From: Chryseobacterium sp. CH25
GTDB taxonomy: Bacteria > Bacteroidota > Bacteroidia > Flavobacteriales > Weeksellaceae
Assembly (NCBI RefSeq): GCF_004119455.1
Contig: NZ_NRQT01000009.1
Span: 1-64,000, forward strand
DNA: 64,000 nucleotides
Direction of reading: 5' to 3'
Every line of letters starts with the position of its first letter. Position 1 is the first letter of the stretch. Under the pieces are notes generated by a model, which saw only the letters and a program-made list of their open reading frames with translations, was not told the DNA's origin and did no database searches. Below, in pieces: positions 35,581-44,474 of the stretch. The translations under genes were made by a program, and so were the position numbers.

Positions 35581-35632
35581 ATCCGGGCTACGGAATTGGT
35601 AGATGTGCTGGTCTCAAACACCAGTTCTTCAT
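35581..35632 (+). pseudogene. Truncated tRNA-Leu-like sequence (CAA anticodon)
   Basis: The sequence reads ATCCGGGCTACGGAATTGG, then TAGATGTGCTGGTCTCAAAC and ACCAGTTCTTC, which matches the acceptor 5' strand, D arm (AATTGGTAGA) and anticodon arm (CTGGT-CTCAAAC-ACCAG, anticodon CAA) of a tRNA-Leu. The T arm (GTTCRA) and the 3' acceptor strand are absent; unrelated ATTTTGGGCATTC follows. It is not a working tRNA, so a deletion or insertion has removed the 3' half. Confidence 0.55.
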
Positions 35633-35780
35633 TTTGGGCATTCATCGCTAAAAAATAAAATCATTTTGTGGACATTACAATTCACATAATTTAATTTTTT
35701 TTGTGTTTTTTTTAATACATTTTTAGTGCAGTTCGGAACAAAAATTGGACTCTTTTCTAAACAAAACCACTTAAAATCTT

Positions 35781-36056
35781 ATGGTTATGGATACGAACAG
35801 ATTCAAAGCGTCACATGATTTTAGTAATCTTCAAAAGAACCTGCAAAATAATCCAGGATATAGTACTGAAAGCTATTCTAAGCAGATGAAAGATTATCTT
35901 CATGATATGAAAAACAAGAATCAGGCGGCTACCAAACATGAATTTATGATGCATGCCCAGAAATCAATAAAAGAAGTTTGGGGAGAAATTCAGGAGGTGC
36001 CTTCTGAAGCTTGGAAGAAGAATAAGAACATTCTGATGAGAAGAAATAATTTTTAA
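35781..36056 (+). CDS. Small soluble protein, unknown
   Basis: 91 residues from ATG 35781; ATG 35787 (MDTNRFKASHDF) is an alternative. It is helical and polar, with FSNLQKNLQNNPGYSTESYSKQMKDYLHDMKNK type heptads and a conserved-looking EVWGEIQEVPSEAWKKN end. No signal or membrane segment. I recognise no family. It is a single gene with its own terminator. Confidence 0.6.
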   Translation: MVMDTNRFKASHDFSNLQKNLQNNPGYSTESYSKQMKDYLHDMKNKNQAATKHEFMMHAQKSIKEVWGEIQEVPSEAWKKNKNILMRRNNF

Positions 36057-36070
36057 TATTAAAGTTTAAT

Positions 36071-36099
36071 AACCTTACTTTTTGCGAGTGAGGTTTTTT
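36071..36099 (+). terminator. Terminator after 35781-36056 gene
   Basis: AACCTTACT / AGTGAGGTT stem (one T-G pair) with TTTTTT, 14 bases after the stop. Confidence 0.8.
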
Positions 36100-36120
36100 A
36101 TTTAAATCTAAAAAATACTA

Positions 36121-37107
36121 ATGAAAGTCTTTATTAATAAAAGAATTCCAGAGATTGGAATCAATATGTTAGAGGAAGAAGGTCTGCAGGTAACGCTTCC
36201 CGAAAATGAAAATTTAACTTATGAAGAATGGCTGAAATATTGTCAGAATGCAGATGTTATTCTAAACGTTGGCGGTGATTTTAAATATGATAAAGTATTT
36301 TTTGATGCCTGTCCCAATATAAAGGCTATTGCCTTGTATTCTGTGGGTTTTGATCACGTGGATATAAAAGAAGCCAATCAGAGGAATATTCCGATTGGAA
36401 ATACACCGGATGTGCTGAGCAGAGCGACTTCTGATGTTGCATTTTTACTGATGCAGTCGGTAGCAAGGCGGGCAAGTTATAATTTTCAAAAAGTAAAAGA
36501 TGGTAATTGGGATACTTTTGATCCTTTGCATGCTTTGGGGCAGGAGCTTTATGGAAAAACATTGGGGATTTTCGGATTAGGAAGAATAGGTTTTCAGATG
36601 GCTGAAAAGTGCAAAAAAGCTTTTGATATGGAAATTATTTACCACAACCGCCACCGTAATGAGGAAGCTGAAAGAGAATTGGGAGCAATGTATGTTTCCT
36701 TTGATGAATTGGTCAGAAATTCAGATGTATTGAGTGTTCATGCCAATTTTACCCCTGAACATAAGGATCTTTTCAATAAATCGGTATTTGACAAGATGAA
36801 CCCTGGTGCTATTTTTATCAACACAGCAAGAGGAGGTTTTCATCAGGAACAGGATTTATATAATGCGTTACAGGAAGAAAAAATCTGGGGAGCAGGACTT
36901 GATGTCACCAATCCGGAACCCATGTCTGCAGATAATCCTATCCTGAAGTTATCGAATGTCTGTGTACTTCCACATATCGGTTCTGCTACGATAGATGCAA
37001 GAAACGGAATGGCAAGATTGGCTGCCGGAAATCTTATTGCTTTTTCAAAAGGAAAAGAGATGCCCAATTGTGCAAATCCCGAAGTATATTCTCTTCATTT
37101 ATCATAA
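36121..37107 (+). CDS. D-2-hydroxyacid dehydrogenase (glyoxylate/hydroxypyruvate reductase type)
   Basis: 328 residues. The N-terminal substrate domain begins KVFINKRIPEIGINML. The NAD(P)-binding domain starts GKTLGIFGLGRIGFQMA (about 145-160). Catalytic residues are visible: Arg in NTARGGF (about 236-240), Glu in VTNPEP (about 262-267) and His in LPHIGSAT (about 283-290). Similarity is to GhrB-like D-glycerate dehydrogenases, which reduce glyoxylate and hydroxypyruvate. There is no serB or serC nearby, so a serine pathway role is not indicated. It is cytoplasmic, probably dimeric. Confidence 0.9.
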   Translation: MKVFINKRIPEIGINMLEEEGLQVTLPENENLTYEEWLKYCQNADVILNVGGDFKYDKVFFDACPNIKAIALYSVGFDHVDIKEANQRNIPIGNTPDVLSRATSDVAFLLMQSVARRASYNFQKVKDGNWDTFDPLHALGQELYGKTLGIFGLGRIGFQMAEKCKKAFDMEIIYHNRHRNEEAERELGAMYVSFDELVRNSDVLSVHANFTPEHKDLFNKSVFDKMNPGAIFINTARGGFHQEQDLYNALQEEKIWGAGLDVTNPEPMSADNPILKLSNVCVLPHIGSATIDARNGMARLAAGNLIAFSKGKEMPNCANPEVYSLHLS

Positions 37108-37157
37108 CTTGGAATTATTTTTGTTCTCATTATAATAACCCTTAAAATCTAAACATC

Positions 37158-37451
37158 ATGGCACCGGAAAACAATATTAATGAGCAAAACAGAAGATTGG
37201 AGCGTATGGATTATGATCCCAATGAAGATATATTCAATAGAGAGAAACATATCTCGCTTGACGGAGACGGGAACCCTATATTTGATGAAAATACAGATGA
37301 CGACAAAATAGATAAAGGTCTGGATATTCCCGGTGTAGAAGATGATGATGAAATGGAAGAAATAGGAGAGGAAGATGAAGAAAATAACTATTGGAGCCTC
37401 AGTGATAATGAGGACGATCATGAAGAAGAAAATGATGATGTCTTAACATGA
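37158..37451 (+). CDS. Highly acidic small protein
   Basis: 97 residues, dominated by Asp and Glu from residue ~35 on (NTDDDKIDKG, DDDEMEEIGEEDEE, DNEDDHEEENDD). It starts MAPENNINEQNRRLERMDYDPNEDIF (conserved-looking). No signal or domain. It follows the dehydrogenase by 50 bases. Acidic disordered proteins of this type occur in many Bacteroidota without known function. Confidence 0.7.
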   Translation: MAPENNINEQNRRLERMDYDPNEDIFNREKHISLDGDGNPIFDENTDDDKIDKGLDIPGVEDDDEMEEIGEEDEENNYWSLSDNEDDHEEENDDVLT

Positions 37452-37474
37452 TTTTAAATACCCGAAATATATAG

Positions 37475-37502
37475 ACCTTACTGGAAATCCAGTAAGGTTT
37501 TT
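37475..37502 (+). terminator. Terminator after acidic protein gene
   Basis: ACCTTACTGG / CCAGTAAGGT stem with an AAAT loop and TTTTTT tail. Confidence 0.9.
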
Positions 37503-37538
37503 TATTTTTGAAATGAAAACCTGTTTTGTAAGGAAAAA

Positions 37539-37597
37539 TTCCCCTCCGCTGGAGGGGTGGATTCAAAAATTATTCAATTTTTGAAGACGGGGTGGTT
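37539..37597. repeat. CCCCTCC/GGAGGGG repeat, copy 2 (left end of DUF559 unit)
   Basis: TTCCCCTCCgcTGGAGGGG, an inner inverted repeat (TTCAAAAATTattcAATTTTTGAA), then CGGGGTGGTT. It faces an inverted copy at 38026-38085. The last codons of the DUF559 gene (TTPSSKIE) lie inside it. Confidence 0.8.
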
Positions 37598-38008
37598 CCA
37601 TAATGAGTAATAATAAAATCTTCCAATTCTTTCATTACTATCCAAAGATTGTTCTTTACATCAAAATCAGTAAATCTAAAAACTAACAGGCTTAACGATT
37701 CCAGATACTCCTGTCTTATCCCATCATAAATTTGTTTTTCATCATGGCTTGAACCATCAATTTCAATGATAAGACCTAATGTTTTCACATAAAAATCAAC
37801 AATATAATTCCCAATGATTCTTTGTCTGTCAAAAATCAATTTTATGAAATTTTTTTGCCCGGACTTTTTTCCAGAAGATCACTTCACTCAATATTCGGGC
37901 TTTACGTTTTTCTTTTAGTAAAACTTTTAATAGAGGGTTGTAGGGTAGATTTTCTACAAAGTTCCTGTAGATAGGAATCCCTTTGATGTTTGTGATTATT
38001 TCTTTCAT
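37570..38008 (-). pseudogene. DUF559 (Vsr-like endonuclease fold) protein, frameshifted
   Basis: ATG 38008 opens MKEIITNIKGIPIYRNFVENL, then KEKRKARILSEVIFWKKVRAKKFHKIDF, a normal DUF559 N-terminus. At 37831-37835 a run of five T (minus strand) where four are expected creates TGA. The second part continues in the next frame as DRQRIIGNYIVDFYV, LGLIIEIDGSSHD and RQEYLESL, carrying the D...ExD...H endonuclease-like residues, and ends within the flanking repeat. DUF559 proteins resemble very-short-patch repair endonucleases; their targets are unknown. Unlike other breaks in the window, this one is an extra base. The inverted repeats at both ends suggest a mobile or repeat-maintaining unit. Confidence 0.75.
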
Positions 38009-38025
38009 TTGTGTGTTTTTATTTT

Positions 38026-38085
38026 AACCACCCCGTCTTCCAAAATTCCTTGAATTTTGAAATCCACCCCTCCAAGGGAGGGGAA
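38026..38085. repeat. CCCCTCC/GGAGGGG repeat, copy 3 (right end, inverted)
   Basis: AACCACCCCGTCTTCC, inner inverted repeat AAAATTCcttGAATTTT, then CCACCCCTCCaaGGGAGGGGAA: the reverse complement of the copy at 37539-37597. It lies 18 bases upstream of the DUF559 ATG. Confidence 0.8.
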
Positions 38086-38276
38086 TGTGAGTGTGTCTAT
38101 TCAAATATAGTATTAAAATAGGCTGTTGTTTATATTTTCACAGGGTTGATAATCAGTTTTTTCCATTATTCCTTTTTATGCACATTGCTTTTCCGCTCTT
38201 TTGTTGCCTATATTTCATAATTTGAATATCTTTAAAACTTCAAACATTGTTTAAACATAGAACTTTAAATAGCAAT

Positions 38277-40262
38277 ATGACATTTCAAGAACAGATACAG
38301 CAGGGGATTCCTAATCAGCTGCCACAACCAAAACCATACGAGACAAATATTAACCATGCTCCAAAGCGTAAAGAAATTTTAGGAGAAGAAGAGAAAAAAC
38401 TAGCATTAAAGAATGCTTTACGTTATTTCGAGCCTCAATTTCATGCAGAGTTAATTCCTGAGTTTAAACAGGAGCTTGAAGATTACGGAAGAATTTATAT
38501 GTACCGTTTTCGTCCGGATTATGAGATGAAAGCGAGATCTATTGAAGATTATCCGGGGAAATCTGATCAGGCAAAAGCAATTATGCTGATGATCCAGAAC
38601 AATTTGGATTATGCAGTAGCTCAGCATCCTCACGAATTGATTACTTATGGTGGAAATGGTGCTGTGTTCTCTAACTGGGCACAGTATCTGCTGACAATGA
38701 AATATCTGTCTGAAATGACCAATGAACAGACTTTGGTGATGTATTCAGGCCATCCGATGGGGTTATTCCCGTCTCATAAAGATGCACCAAGAGTAGTGGT
38801 AACCAATGGAATGATGATTCCAAATTATTCCAAGCCGGATGATTGGGAGAAATTTAACGCTCTTGGAGTAACACAATACGGGCAGATGACTGCCGGAAGT
38901 TATATGTACATCGGTCCGCAGGGAATTGTTCATGGAACAACTATTACTGCTTTAAATGCTTTCAGAAAGATCAATAAAGATCCAAAAGGAGGTCTGTTTG
39001 TAACTTCCGGATTAGGAGGAATGAGTGGAGCTCAGCCAAAAGCTGGAAATATTGCCGGTTGTGTTACGGTATGTGCTGAAGTAAATCCAAAAATTACCAA
39101 AATCCGTCACGATCAGAAATGGGTGAACGAAATTCATGAAGACCTTGATGCCCTAGTAAAAAGAGTAAGAGAAGCACAGGAGAATAAAGAAACTGTTTCT
39201 TTGGCTTACCTTGGAAATATTGTAGATGTTTGGGAAAAGTTTGACCAGGAAGATTTAAGAATTGATATCGGTTCAGATCAGACATCCCTTCACAATCCTT
39301 GGGCTGGCGGATATTATCCGGTTGGGCAAAGCTTTGAAGAATCTAATACCCAGATGGCTGAAAACCCTGAATTATTCAAAGAAAAAGTTCAGGAAACATT
39401 AAGAAGACATGCTGCGGCCATTAATAAGCATACAGAAAAAGGAACCTATTTCTTTGATTATGGAAATGCTTTCTTACTGGAAGCTTCCAGAGCTGGAGCA
39501 GATGTAATGGCAGATAATCCAACATTAGGAAGAGAATTTAAATATCCAAGTTATGTTCAGGATATTATGGGACCTATGTGTTTTGATTATGGTTTCGGAC
39601 CATTCCGTTGGGTATGTGCAAGCGGAAAACCGGAAGATCTGCAGAAAACCGATGATATTGCGTGTGCAGTTTTAGAGGAAATGATCAAAAACTCTCCGGA
39701 AGAGATCCAGCAGCAGATGAAAGATAACATCCAGTGGATCAAAGGAGCACAGGAAAATAAGCTTGTAGTAGGTTCACAGGCAAGAATCCTTTATGCTGAT
39801 GCGGAAGGAAGAATGAAAATTGCTGAAGCCTTCAATAAAGCAATTAAAAATGGAGAAATAGGACCAGTAGTATTGGGAAGAGATCATCATGATGTTTCAG
39901 GAACAGATTCTCCTTACAGAGAGACCTCCAATATTTATGACGGTTCAAGATTTACTGCGGATATGGCTATTCACAACGTGATTGGTGACAGTTTCCGTGG
40001 GGCAACCTGGGTTTCTATCCACAATGGTGGTGGAGTAGGCTGGGGAGAAGTAATTAACGGTGGTTTCGGAATGCTGCTGGATGGTAGTGATGATGCCGAC
40101 AGAAGATTAAAGTCTATGCTTTTCTGGGATGTGAACAACGGAATCTCAAGAAGAAGCTGGGCAAGAAATGAAGGGGCTATTTTCGCTATCAAAAGAGCAA
40201 TGGAAGCTGAACCAAACTTAAAAGTGACCCTTCCTAACCTTGTAGATGAAAATTTACTGTAA
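38277..40262 (+). CDS. hutU: Urocanate hydratase
   Basis: The start is ATG 38277 (MTFQEQIQQGIPNQLP); the frame extends to 38247 without family sequence. 661 residues, the long form of urocanase. It hydrates urocanate to imidazolonepropionate in histidine degradation, using tightly bound NAD+. Conserved blocks: LITYGGNGAVFSNWAQY, VMYSGHPMGLFPSH, GQMTAGSYMYIGPQGIVHGT, TSGLGGMSGAQPKAG (NAD site), and CFDYGFGPFRWVCASGKPEDL (active-site Cys region). The other hut genes (hutH, hutI, hutG) are not in the window. A Crp/Fnr regulator starts 18 bases after its stop. Confidence 0.96.
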   Translation: MTFQEQIQQGIPNQLPQPKPYETNINHAPKRKEILGEEEKKLALKNALRYFEPQFHAELIPEFKQELEDYGRIYMYRFRPDYEMKARSIEDYPGKSDQAKAIMLMIQNNLDYAVAQHPHELITYGGNGAVFSNWAQYLLTMKYLSEMTNEQTLVMYSGHPMGLFPSHKDAPRVVVTNGMMIPNYSKPDDWEKFNALGVTQYGQMTAGSYMYIGPQGIVHGTTITALNAFRKINKDPKGGLFVTSGLGGMSGAQPKAGNIAGCVTVCAEVNPKITKIRHDQKWVNEIHEDLDALVKRVREAQENKETVSLAYLGNIVDVWEKFDQEDLRIDIGSDQTSLHNPWAGGYYPVGQSFEESNTQMAENPELFKEKVQETLRRHAAAINKHTEKGTYFFDYGNAFLLEASRAGADVMADNPTLGREFKYPSYVQDIMGPMCFDYGFGPFRWVCASGKPEDLQKTDDIACAVLEEMIKNSPEEIQQQMKDNIQWIKGAQENKLVVGSQARILYADAEGRMKIAEAFNKAIKNGEIGPVVLGRDHHDVSGTDSPYRETSNIYDGSRFTADMAIHNVIGDSFRGATWVSIHNGGGVGWGEVINGGFGMLLDGSDDADRRLKSMLFWDVNNGISRRSWARNEGAIFAIKRAMEAEPNLKVTLPNLVDENLL

Positions 40263-40280
40263 ACAATAAAGAATTCAGTA

Positions 40281-40823
40281 TTGGCAAGCATTAACAAAAA
40301 ATTGTTTTCACACCTCAATGTAGAGGATAGTGATCCTGTTTGGGGAAAATTTGCTGAGGTTGAATTTTCAAAGAAAAACATATTTTCGGACTATAAAGCC
40401 TATCTTCTTGAAGATGGGCTTGTTCGTAAATATTATATTAACAGTACTTCAGATATTGATACTGAAGTTTGTGCAGAATTTTACTTTCCCGGTGATATTT
40501 TTACTGTTGGAAGGAATGATTCTGAAGGAATTTATGAATCCATAAGCAAAGGCCTTGTCTGGGAAATTACTTTAGATGAAGTAAAAGAAATGTTCGCCGT
40601 AAATCCTGAATGTCGCTTTGTACAAAACTATTATCTGAGCAGAAAACTGAATGCTGCCATGAAGCGCGAAATGCTTCTGCTTAAAAACACTCCACAAGAC
40701 CTTTATGAATATCTATTGAAGAACAAACCTCATTATATTCAGAATATTCCTTTAAAATATCTGGCTTCCTATATTGGGATTACTCCTATTTCTTTAAGCA
40801 GGATCAGAAAAAGAATTACTTAG
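40281..40823 (+). CDS. Crp/Fnr-family transcriptional regulator
   Basis: 180 residues with TTG as start (40281), 18 bases after hutU. The N-terminal cyclic-nucleotide-binding-like fold is seen as FSDYKAYLLEDGLVRKYYI and FYFPGDIFTVGRND, a degenerate form of the FxxGE pattern. The C-terminus has a short HTH (IPLKYLASYIGITPISLSRIRKR, about 157-179) as in the Bacteroidota Crp/Fnr regulators. No Cys cluster for Fe-S is present. Coupling to hutU suggests a regulator of histidine use or simply cotranscription. Confidence 0.82.
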   Translation: MASINKKLFSHLNVEDSDPVWGKFAEVEFSKKNIFSDYKAYLLEDGLVRKYYINSTSDIDTEVCAEFYFPGDIFTVGRNDSEGIYESISKGLVWEITLDEVKEMFAVNPECRFVQNYYLSRKLNAAMKREMLLLKNTPQDLYEYLLKNKPHYIQNIPLKYLASYIGITPISLSRIRKRIT

Positions 40824-41245
40824 AGGCTGGAAGCTTGAAGATGGAAGCGGGAAGTTATCAAGGTTACAGGCATTGCATCTGTGTAATCTGCGAAATCTGC
40901 GGGAGATAATTTTAACGCAAAGTTTCAATTTTAAATACGCATTATTTTAAGTGAGCAAAGAGTTGATCGATTTTCAATCGATTTGATGAAGCGTGCTGTT
41001 ACCATTAGCTTAGACAACGGCTTTGCCACCTTCTTTGCCTCCTTACAATATAACATCAGAATATTTTAAACCTTTGCGTTTTAAAAAAATAATCCGCATT
41101 ATTCATCAATTCAAAAAGAACTATCATAAATTACAGGATGATGATTAACTTTCAGCTTCATTCTCCCATTTCCCAACCCTTCATTTATTATCTTTTGTTT
41201 ATTGTCTTGCCTTCCGGAAGTCTTTTCCTTTGCTGAAAAAAGAAT
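40824..41245. repeat. Repeat-bearing intergenic region
   Basis: About 420 bases without a gene. It opens with GGCTGGAAGCTTGAAGATGGAAGC, a simple purine-rich repeat (40827-40852), followed by AATCTGCGAAATCTGCGGGAGA. About 40950-41090 resembles the element of 15860 and 21310 (TTTGCCTCC..., then CCTTTGCGTTTTAAAAAA). No promoter box is obvious. Confidence 0.45.
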
Positions 41246-42007
41246 ATGGAAATACAAAAATTAAACTGGGCAGGCATCCGTCTCACTTCTCACCACAAAA
41301 CCATCTTAATAGATGCTGTAGAAGATTTCTCTTACTATAAACCCGTTTTGGGCGATGCTGTAGAGAATCTTTTAGAATTTTCAGAGCATATACAGGCAGA
41401 TTATATTCTGTTTACGCATATGCATCTCGATCATTTTGATAAAGGAGTCATCAGAAAATGTTTAAAGAAAGACGGAAAATTAATCATCTACGCAGGATTG
41501 GAATCTATTGTAAAAAAAATTATAGATGATGTAGAAATGGTTGTTTTGGATCTTGATGAAACTTTTACAGAAAACAATATCACCTTCAAACCCGTATTTG
41601 CTATGGATGGAGTGGGAGAAATACAGTCTTCCTGGATCGTAGATGATGGAACGACCAAAATCTTTCATGGAGGAGATACCATCTGGCACAACCAATTCTG
41701 GAAGCTTGGAAAAGAAAATCAAAACATAGATTATGCTTTCTTACCCGTAAACGGAGTGGTGGTCAACTTTGAAATTATTGGTTTGGAATATAGTCCGGTT
41801 CCAGCTTCTCTTAATTTGAAGGAAGCTTTTGCAGCAGCCCATCTTCTGCACGCCAAAAAACTGGTACCCATCCATTACGGATTGTTTGCTCATGAGAAAT
41901 GCTATATTCCGCAGGTTTTTGATGATGAGGATTTGAAAAATATTTCTGAGGAAGTGGGACAGGAGTTTATGATTTTGAAGGATGGAGCTATGGTGGTAGA
42001 ATCTTAA
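41246..42007 (+). CDS. MBL-fold metal-dependent hydrolase
   Basis: 253 residues. The metallo-beta-lactamase motif HMHLDHF (H58, H60, D62, H63) is complete; the later HGGDTIWH supplies a metal-ligand Asp and PIHYGLF a terminal His. This is the UlaG-like branch of the fold, which acts on lactones, phosphodiesters and other substrates. There is no signal peptide, so it is cytoplasmic. The substrate is unknown, and no neighbouring pathway gene helps. Confidence 0.85.
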   Translation: MEIQKLNWAGIRLTSHHKTILIDAVEDFSYYKPVLGDAVENLLEFSEHIQADYILFTHMHLDHFDKGVIRKCLKKDGKLIIYAGLESIVKKIIDDVEMVVLDLDETFTENNITFKPVFAMDGVGEIQSSWIVDDGTTKIFHGGDTIWHNQFWKLGKENQNIDYAFLPVNGVVVNFEIIGLEYSPVPASLNLKEAFAAAHLLHAKKLVPIHYGLFAHEKCYIPQVFDDEDLKNISEEVGQEFMILKDGAMVVES

Positions 42008-42008
42008 C

Positions 42009-42095
42009 ATCAATAGGAACGGGCTTTAGCTCGTTTGTTTTCGAACGTAATATAATTGGCTTTAGCCAAAACCTAATTTTAAGTTTTGGCTAAAA
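42009..42095. repeat. GGGCTTTAGC/TGGCTTTAGCCA repeat, copy 1
   Basis: CATCAATAGG, then CGGGCTTTAGCTCG, then ATTGGCTTTAGCCAAAAC, with an extra inverted GTTTTGGCTAAAAC about 20 bases on. Relatives are at 56521-56590, 57491-57560 and 61055-61116. Confidence 0.75.
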
Positions 42096-42194
42096 CCTGA
42101 TGCTATTGGTAATCTCGTTGTATTTGTTGTCCAAATAAAAATCTACTATAAGTCAGGCTTATATTGTGGAGCAATTAAAGTTTGTTAATACATT

Positions 42195-44090
42195 TTATAT
42201 ATTGGGTAAAGCATTTTTTAATATTGTCTTAGCATCTTCATCCAAGTTTAAAAACTCTAATGCCTTGAAACGATAAGTGTTTGTTCTAAGGGATAATAAT
42301 TCCTCAATAACCCCTAGTAATCCTTTATTATTATATAATAGAATTGCTTCGGAATAATTTTTTTCAGTTATTATTTTATCAAGAAGAACAATTCTCTCAC
42401 TATAAATTTCATTTATATTCAATTCATTAATAAAAGTATTTAGATGACTTTTTGCCTCATCAAAACTATTACCTTTCTTTACATGTGATTCTGAAAATTT
42501 ATAATTTATATTTGAAGATAAAAAATTAGATGCCTGAGTTATTTTATTTCTTTCCAGAAGAGTGATAACTTTATCCTCTAATTCTTGTAAATCAATCGTT
42601 TCCTTTTTATATTCAGCATATTTTTGTACAAAGTCTTTTATTAAAAATAAATTTTCAATTTCTGCAACTGAGTATGAAAATATATTTTCAGTCTCAAACT
42701 TATCTATTTGTTCCTGAACTCTAAAATCTCTATCTATAAAACCTATTGCTTCAATATTTTTATTGGGAATTTTATTAAATGAACGAACGTAGTTAATTAC
42801 ATCTGTGCAACTAGAAAGTGGAGTAATTGTGTAATTAGAAAATAATATTTCAAATATCTTTATATCTAGACTATTATTTTTCCCTTCGCAAAACAATATT
42901 TTTTTTCTGCTACCTAACAACTTCATTAAAAGGTTTTCTGGAATATCATTTTCCGGGATAATTTCTATATCCCATTCTGTTGGATATTTGAAATCTTTAA
43001 TCCAATACTTTTTTGCCTTTCTAGATGATGCAAAATCCAAATCATGAGTTAGGTATACAAAAATACAGTCTTGTCTCAAGTTCTCTAATGTATCCCAAAG
43101 TTTATTTACGATAACTTTATGAAGATACATCTCAGGTTCATCAATGATTATCATAGAGTTTGTATTAGCGAGTAAAACACGACCAATTAAAAATAGAATA
43201 ATTTTTTCTCCATCACTCATTTTATAAGCAGGGTACTGACTATTATCAACAATGTCTTTAATAACGATATCATTATTTTCACTAAAAAACATTTCTCTAT
43301 GCTCAATCAGTGAGTTCCATATTTCAATTGCTGTATCTAGTTTACTATATAAATCATTTTTGTTTACATTGACACCATTTTGAAAATTATCACAAAATAC
43401 ATTTCTTTTATACCCTCTTTCTGCCATTAATGCTTTTAATACATATTTGTACTCAGAAGAGTATTTTTTAGTTTCATTGTAAGGGATGTCATCTGTCCGA
43501 GAAGCATTATATGTTACCTTACTGTCAATATAGCTATTTTGATATTGGTTATATTCTTGAGTAGAATTATTAAAATTAGGTATATTATCAAAAGTTGGGA
43601 CAATCAATAATTTTTGTGCTGAAATAACGATACCATCTCTTTCATTAATTATTGATTTTAGACTATCTGCAAGTGTAGATTTTCCAGAGCCATTCGCTCC
43701 AACAACCACAATATTTTCTGTAAAAAAATCTAAATCTTTATAAAACTTATAAGTTATAAGAGCATCTACAGAATCAAGTGGATTTGAAGTACAATAATAT
43801 TTTAAATTTTCAATGTTGATTGTTTGACTTTCACTGTTTAAAAGAATTATAATATCATTTGTATTCAGTGTTACAATAGTATTATTTACTTTATCATAAA
43901 AAGTATCAGGAATAATGTCTTCATTTAAATCTGTGTTAATCTTATTTAAGTAATTTTCAGCGGAGGTTAAATTTTCGAGATACTCCAGAATTACAGGATC
44001 TTGTGAATTTAGAGAATTAATTTTTTCTTTAATTATTTTTAATTGATCTTGTTTTTCAATAATCAGATTTGTTGTTATTTCTTTAGTCAT
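42195..44090 (-). CDS. AAA ATPase-DUF4435 (TOPRIM-like) fusion, PARIS-like defence candidate
   Basis: 631 residues. Residues 1-70 are helical and charged. The ABC-type ATPase follows: Walker A GANGSGKST (131-139), signature-like KMSDGEK (290-296), Walker B MIIIDEPE (313-320) and LTHD (347-350). From about 395 a DUF4435/TOPRIM-like nuclease part begins, with the catalytic Glu in FCEGKNNS (E402), the DxD in GFIDRDF (453, 455) and the AEIENLFL block. In the PARIS anti-phage system AriA is such an ATPase and AriB a DUF4435 nuclease; fused forms are known. Here both sit in one gene, alone, in AT-rich DNA between repeats. I infer a defence role, not shown. OLD-family ATPase-TOPRIM proteins are the main alternative. 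Confidence 0.78.
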   Translation of the reverse strand: MTKEITTNLIIEKQDQLKIIKEKINSLNSQDPVILEYLENLTSAENYLNKINTDLNEDIIPDTFYDKVNNTIVTLNTNDIIILLNSESQTINIENLKYYCTSNPLDSVDALITYKFYKDLDFFTENIVVVGANGSGKSTLADSLKSIINERDGIVISAQKLLIVPTFDNIPNFNNSTQEYNQYQNSYIDSKVTYNASRTDDIPYNETKKYSSEYKYVLKALMAERGYKRNVFCDNFQNGVNVNKNDLYSKLDTAIEIWNSLIEHREMFFSENNDIVIKDIVDNSQYPAYKMSDGEKIILFLIGRVLLANTNSMIIIDEPEMYLHKVIVNKLWDTLENLRQDCIFVYLTHDLDFASSRKAKKYWIKDFKYPTEWDIEIIPENDIPENLLMKLLGSRKKILFCEGKNNSLDIKIFEILFSNYTITPLSSCTDVINYVRSFNKIPNKNIEAIGFIDRDFRVQEQIDKFETENIFSYSVAEIENLFLIKDFVQKYAEYKKETIDLQELEDKVITLLERNKITQASNFLSSNINYKFSESHVKKGNSFDEAKSHLNTFINELNINEIYSERIVLLDKIITEKNYSEAILLYNNKGLLGVIEELLSLRTNTYRFKALEFLNLDEDAKTILKNALPNI

Positions 44091-44474
44091 AAAATTTAAT
44101 TAGATTTTATTGTTAAATATAAAAAACTGATATTATATTTATTTCCGTATTTCTACGGAAATTCCATCAAATATAAACTGCGTCATTTTCAAAACCTTAC
44201 GGTTTTCCGTAATCCCAAAAGCCCAAACTCCAAAACATTTCGTGTACAACCTCCCCATTCCCTCCGAAAGTCTAAAACAACAGCAAAACATCCCTCCCAA
44301 GTCCTCCGCTTATTAAAAACAAGTATGTTTGAAGCTTCCCAAGCTCTTGAGAAGTCTCCTGCAACTTTTAGGGAACCTCTCAACATCTTGAGAGGTTTGT
44401 CGTAAGTATATTTGTAACCTAACAACTTTTTTATATATTTGAGTGTTAATTTATTAATCCCAAAAACACAAAAA
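44091..44474. other. Divergent intergenic region
   Basis: 384 bases between the AAA-DUF4435 gene (minus) and DUF6261 gene (plus). It holds an inverted repeat TTCCGTA...TACGGAA (about 44143-44160), a CCTCTCAAC..TTGAGAGG hairpin (44374-44397) and two TAnnTTTG matches (44407-44414 and 44434-44441). The ORF on the minus strand across it looks fortuitous. Confidence 0.5.
44434..44441 (+). promoter_or_regulatory. -7 element before DUF6261 gene
   Basis: TATATTTG fits TAnnTTTG, 33 bases upstream of the ATG at 44475. A second match at 44407-44414 could be an alternative. Confidence 0.45.

Noticed and set aside
35581..35632. Functional tRNA-Leu gene
   Set aside because: No T arm, no 3' acceptor strand and no pairing partner for the 5' end are present.
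38247..38276. Upstream start for hutU
   Set aside because: The added residues show no urocanase similarity; ATG 38277 matches the family start.
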